Assembly (NCBI GenBank): GCA_020026175.1
Contig: JAHHQV010000024.1
Span: forward strand, 1 to 34,887
DNA: 34,887 nucleotides
Direction: 5' to 3'
From: Phocaeicola sp.
Lineage (GTDB): Bacteria; Bacteroidota; Bacteroidia; Bacteroidales; Bacteroidaceae
In this document: positions 32,084 to 34,887 of the stretch, piece after piece
Layout: each line of letters begins with the position of its first letter
Position numbering within the stretch: the stretch's first letter is position 1
Translations under genes and position numbers: made by a program
Notes under the pieces: model-generated
Seen by the model: the letters and a program-made list of their open reading frames with translations, nothing else
Told to the model about the DNA's origin: nothing
Databases searched by the model: none

Positions 32084-32728
32084 TCAATCTTTATGTAAAA
32101 CCATTATTTCTTGTGGCATAGGTGGTAATTCCTCCAATGACAAATCATTATCACCACAATAGTCTATTTTTGAACTTGTTGCACCTATTGAATTTGATAT
32201 CCATTTAAAATATGCCTTTATATCTTCTGTCTTATTTGAAGATATATACACTATATTTTTTGTTATCTTTTGAAGTACATCAGCATGAACTTTACTTCCA
32301 GCTGCACATGCAACTACAACACTAAAAGTGCGTTTCTTAAATTCAGCGATTGATTTGGCTAAAGGACCGGTGCTTCCTCCATCAGCCAATAAAAACATTA
32401 AAGGCTTCCAATCTCCTTTCTGCTCTGCAGTATTCTTCCGAACCTCTTCATCATATCTGATGCATAATAAAGACAATGCTTCTCCTAAAACGGAACGTCC
32501 TTTTGCAACTAGTTCTGGTAGGATTACTTTATATACCTCTGTTAATGGAAGAATTTGTTCAGCCTTACTGTCATAGGTAATAATACTTAGACAAACAGTT
32601 TCAAGTGCATAAGGATCATGTCGAAGAGACTCTATTAATGATTTTAATCCTGCTTTAACAGCTTCTATTGGTTCACCTCTCATAGATGTAGATGTATCTA
32701 TAACTATGTAAACTGGTAATCTTCTCAT
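32084..32728 (-). CDS. terY: TerY-like vWA protein (copy 3), degenerate metal site
   Basis: A protein of 214 residues. MIDAS motif 1 is DTSTS; motif 2 is GRSVLG (Ser for Thr); motif 3 is LADGGSTG, in which the T-D-G becomes A-D-G and the terminal Asp of the other copies is missing. The tail is ELPPMPQEIMVLHKD, a variant of the PPPP-E-V-N tail. It may bind metal weakly or act as a structural subunit. It lies between copies 2 and 4. Confidence 0.88.
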   Translation of the reverse strand: MRRLPVYIVIDTSTSMRGEPIEAVKAGLKSLIESLRHDPYALETVCLSIITYDSKAEQILPLTEVYKVILPELVAKGRSVLGEALSLLCIRYDEEVRKNTAEQKGDWKPLMFLLADGGSTGPLAKSIAEFKKRTFSVVVACAAGSKVHADVLQKITKNIVYISSNKTEDIKAYFKWISNSIGATSSKIDYCGDNDLSLEELPPMPQEIMVLHKD

Positions 32729-32741
32729 TATTATTATATTA

Positions 32742-32771
32742 AGTTTATGTAGGCTTTCGCCTACATAAACT
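32742..32771. other. Strong hairpin between vWA copies 3 and 4
   Basis: A perfect 13-base stem AGTTTATGTAGGC/GCCTACATAAACT with a 4-base loop (GAAA when read leftward) stands in the longest gap (82 bases) of the tightly packed upper ter operon. There is no U-run after it on the minus strand, so partial termination or RNA processing that sets copy number downstream is more likely than full stop. Confidence 0.65.
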
Positions 32772-32810
32772 GTTAATGATTAATCATCTACTCATTCGAG
32801 GTAAATGTAA

Positions 32811-33449
32811 TTATACTACAATATTTACTTCTGGTGGTGGAGGTGGCAACTCACTCATAGTTCCAACATCTGAACCAGTATCTTCAACCTTCATACTTCC
32901 AGCACTTACAGAAGCTGAAACCCACTTAAAGAATGATTTTATTGTTGAACTATCGGCAGTATCTAGCTGAACAACACTTTCTGTAATCTGTTTCAATACA
33001 TTTGTATCTGCTCCTTGACCTGCAGCGCACGCTACAACCATTCCAAATTTACGTTTCTTAAATTCAGCCAGACCCTTATTCAAATCATCTGTAGGAACAC
33101 CGTCTGTCATAATGAAAACAAGCGGCTTCCAGTCACCTTTCTGCTCTGCTGTTGTTTTTGTTACTTCCTGGTCAACTCTGTTTGCTAAAAGAGATAATGC
33201 TTCACCTAAAGCTGTGCAACCATTAGCTTCTATTGTTGGCTGTTGGAATGATGACAATTCGGTAAGTGGGGTAACTTGTTTTGCGCTACTGTCAAATGTA
33301 ATTATACTTAAATATGCCGTTTCCAGAGCATAAGGATCCTGTCTCAATGTTGAAACCAGAACCTGTACTCCATTTTTAACTGCTTCAATCGGCTCTCCGT
33401 ACATAGACCCCGAGCAGTCCAAAAGTAAATAAACTGGTAATCTTCTCAT
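32811..33449 (-). CDS. terY: TerY-like vWA protein (copy 4)
   Basis: A protein of 212 residues. Complete MIDAS: DCSGS (D11, S13, S15), GCTALG, MTDGVPTD. The tail is ELPPPPPEVNIVV. It resembles copy 3 closely over the stretch GEALSLL and KGDWKPL. It follows the TerD copy by 6 bases and precedes the hairpin at 32742-32771. Confidence 0.9.
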   Translation of the reverse strand: MRRLPVYLLLDCSGSMYGEPIEAVKNGVQVLVSTLRQDPYALETAYLSIITFDSSAKQVTPLTELSSFQQPTIEANGCTALGEALSLLANRVDQEVTKTTAEQKGDWKPLVFIMTDGVPTDDLNKGLAEFKKRKFGMVVACAAGQGADTNVLKQITESVVQLDTADSSTIKSFFKWVSASVSAGSMKVEDTGSDVGTMSELPPPPPEVNIVV

Positions 33450-33455
33450 TGTTTA

Positions 33456-34178
33456 TTATTTTGAATAGTTATTGATAATTCTTCTAACTGTTTGTCTTAA
33501 ATCATTATTCTCTTTGAAAGCGTCTCCTATTGCAGCAAACTTCCATTCACCGTTACGCCTATATAGTTTTCCCATAATAAGAGCATCTGTTCCTGCAAAC
33601 TGAGGACTTTTTGCCACATCATATTGTGCGAAAACAGAATTTACTTTTGTCGGTGTTCCTTCATACATTCTTATAGCTGCATATGGAATTTGAAGGAAGT
33701 CAATATTTTTAGGAGAATAAATATTGAGGAAGAAGAAAATCTGCTCAATCTGAGGGCTCACTTTCAACAGATCAACAGTAATAATCTCGTTATCAAGTCC
33801 ATCATCACCTCCCTTATCTCCTTCTAAGTCGTCAGGAGTATGGTACATAGATTTATCATTAGACCAATCCTTTCCAATAGGTAATCCTACAGATGTGAAG
33901 AACTCTTTTTTATACATAGGTGAATATAATGTGTCAACTAGTTGACCATTTGCGTCAAGCATAACGCAACTCAAATCCACATCTACATCAATTTCTTTTT
34001 TTACTGGACGCATTTCAGTCTTTCTTCCAAATCCTAAGAAGCCTTCGCTTACTACTACTTCTTTCATCTCCTGGGTTTCAATAGCTCCCCAGTTACAACC
34101 TACACAGAAATTTGTAAGTTTAGCTCCAGAATCTTTTTCAAGATTTATTCTCTGTCCTTTTTCAAGTCTTATAGCCAT
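33456..34178 (-). CDS. terD: TerD-family Ca2+-binding stress protein (copy 1)
   Basis: A protein of 240 residues. The TerD fold is recognised from RLEKGQRINLEK, FCVGCNWGA, DVDLSCVMLDANG, the calcium loop HTPDDLEGDKGGDDGLDNE, IFFFLNIYS, and RMYEGT. TerD proteins bind Ca2+ through that acidic loop and are linked to tellurite, phage and colicin resistance. An insert of about 20 residues (EVVVSEGFLGFGRKTE) differs from copy 2. Gap of 5 bases to copy 2. Confidence 0.95.
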   Translation of the reverse strand: MAIRLEKGQRINLEKDSGAKLTNFCVGCNWGAIETQEMKEVVVSEGFLGFGRKTEMRPVKKEIDVDVDLSCVMLDANGQLVDTLYSPMYKKEFFTSVGLPIGKDWSNDKSMYHTPDDLEGDKGGDDGLDNEIITVDLLKVSPQIEQIFFFLNIYSPKNIDFLQIPYAAIRMYEGTPTKVNSVFAQYDVAKSPQFAGTDALIMGKLYRRNGEWKFAAIGDAFKENNDLRQTVRRIINNYSK

Positions 34179-34183
34179 ATCTC

Positions 34184-34864
34184 TTATTTTGAATAGTTTT
34201 TCATTACTCTTGCTATAGTGTTTACAATCGATCTGTCTTCATAGGCATCACCTATAGCGGCAAACTTCCATTCTCCGTTACGTTTATATAGTTTACCCAT
34301 TACGAGACCTCTCATACCTCTACAAGTTGTCTGGGTAGCAACATCATATTGTGCAAAAACCTCTTTTACCTTGGTTGGCGTACCTTCATACATTCTAATT
34401 GATGCATAAGGGATATCAGAGAAGTCTCCCTGAAACTCTTGGGTATTATATATATTGAGGAAGAATACAATCTGGTTGATATTACTATTTACTCTTGATA
34501 AATCGACTGTGATAATCTCATTATCTAGGCCGTCATCACCATTCTGGTCTCCTTCTGTATCGTCACCTGTATGGTGCAAGGCTCCATCTCTTGAATCAGT
34601 TTTACCATTTGGTAAACCTAAATTTTTGTCTCCAAATCGATATAATGGCGACCATATATGATCGACAGGTTGACCATCTGCATCGAACATTAAACAACTA
34701 AGATCTAGATCCACATCCAAAACCTTTGAACTTAGTCCGAAAAATGTGCTTTTTACGACAGCACCCCAATTACAGCCAACACAAAAGTTTACCAACTTGG
34801 CTCCATTGGATTTTTCCAGATTTATTCTCTGTCCTTTTTCAAGTTTTCTTAATTCAATAGCCAT
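34184..34864 (-). CDS. terD: TerD-family Ca2+-binding stress protein (copy 2)
   Basis: A protein of 226 residues from the ATG at 34862-34864; the frame goes on only to a TTG (34868-34870). The same signature is present, with a fully canonical calcium loop TGDDTEGDQNGDDGLDNE. It shares the C-terminal block MGKLYKRNGEWKFAAIGDA with copy 1. It is the first ter gene seen; the promoter is outside or at the edge of the window. Confidence 0.95.
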   Translation of the reverse strand: MAIELRKLEKGQRINLEKSNGAKLVNFCVGCNWGAVVKSTFFGLSSKVLDVDLDLSCLMFDADGQPVDHIWSPLYRFGDKNLGLPNGKTDSRDGALHHTGDDTEGDQNGDDGLDNEIITVDLSRVNSNINQIVFFLNIYNTQEFQGDFSDIPYASIRMYEGTPTKVKEVFAQYDVATQTTCRGMRGLVMGKLYKRNGEWKFAAIGDAYEDRSIVNTIARVMKNYSK

Positions 34865-34887
34865 ATTCAAAAGATTATTGATATTTA

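Overview
The window looks like part of a large mobilizable plasmid (or plasmid-like element) from a Bacteroidota host, most likely Bacteroides, Phocaeicola or Parabacteroides. Gene starts lack Shine-Dalgarno sequences. Many are instead preceded by the Bacteroides -7 box (TAnnTTTG), several times with a TTTG about 18-19 bases upstream. The protein families (DUF3408-like partition partner, MobC/MOBP relaxase, WYL regulator, DUF2582 winged helix) fit that phylum. No rRNA, tRNA, CRISPR array, transposase, integrase or type IV secretion gene was seen.

Backbone (1-9,740). A truncated gene and a Crp/Fnr-type regulator lie at the left edge. A replication initiator (1190-2323, minus) has a palindromic operator in its promoter and eight iterons behind it (2412-2749). 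A WYL regulator and an AAA ATPase with a C-terminal nuclease-like domain converge on one shared terminator. A ParA/DUF3408 partition pair follows. Next come a repeat-rich intergenic region, a two-hairpin oriT candidate, a MobC-like protein, a MOBP-type relaxase and one gene of unknown function.

Accessory backbone (9,830-18,986). This holds an HU-family protein, a small gene with umuD and umuC in a translationally coupled operon, a cluster of tiny leftward units (a 46-residue ORF and two related sRNA candidates), a DUF2582 winged-helix protein, radC and five small plus-strand genes without recognised families. Long intergenic stretches carry terminators without genes, imperfect repeats and a possible RNA pseudoknot.

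Ter-type island (18,928-34,864, all minus strand). After a convergent overlap with the backbone come two transcription units. The large one, reading right to left, encodes two TerD proteins, three short TerY-like vWA proteins, an AIM24-like protein, a vWA-zinc-ribbon protein, a PP2C phosphatase, a kinase with zinc ribbon and FHA-like tail, a DUF805 membrane protein, a 54-residue GYF_2-like protein, a zinc-ribbon/PH-like protein and a TerB-like/winged-helix protein. A second unit with its own promoter encodes a secreted protein, a small membrane protein, an SPFH protein and a P2B-type Ca2+-ATPase. Together they combine a 'TerY-P' phosphorylation triad (vWA, PP2C, kinase) and Ca2+-binding TerD proteins with a Ca2+ pump in an SPFH membrane module. 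The inferred role is sensing and responding to membrane, ion or phage stress. This module is the most likely place for an undescribed system.
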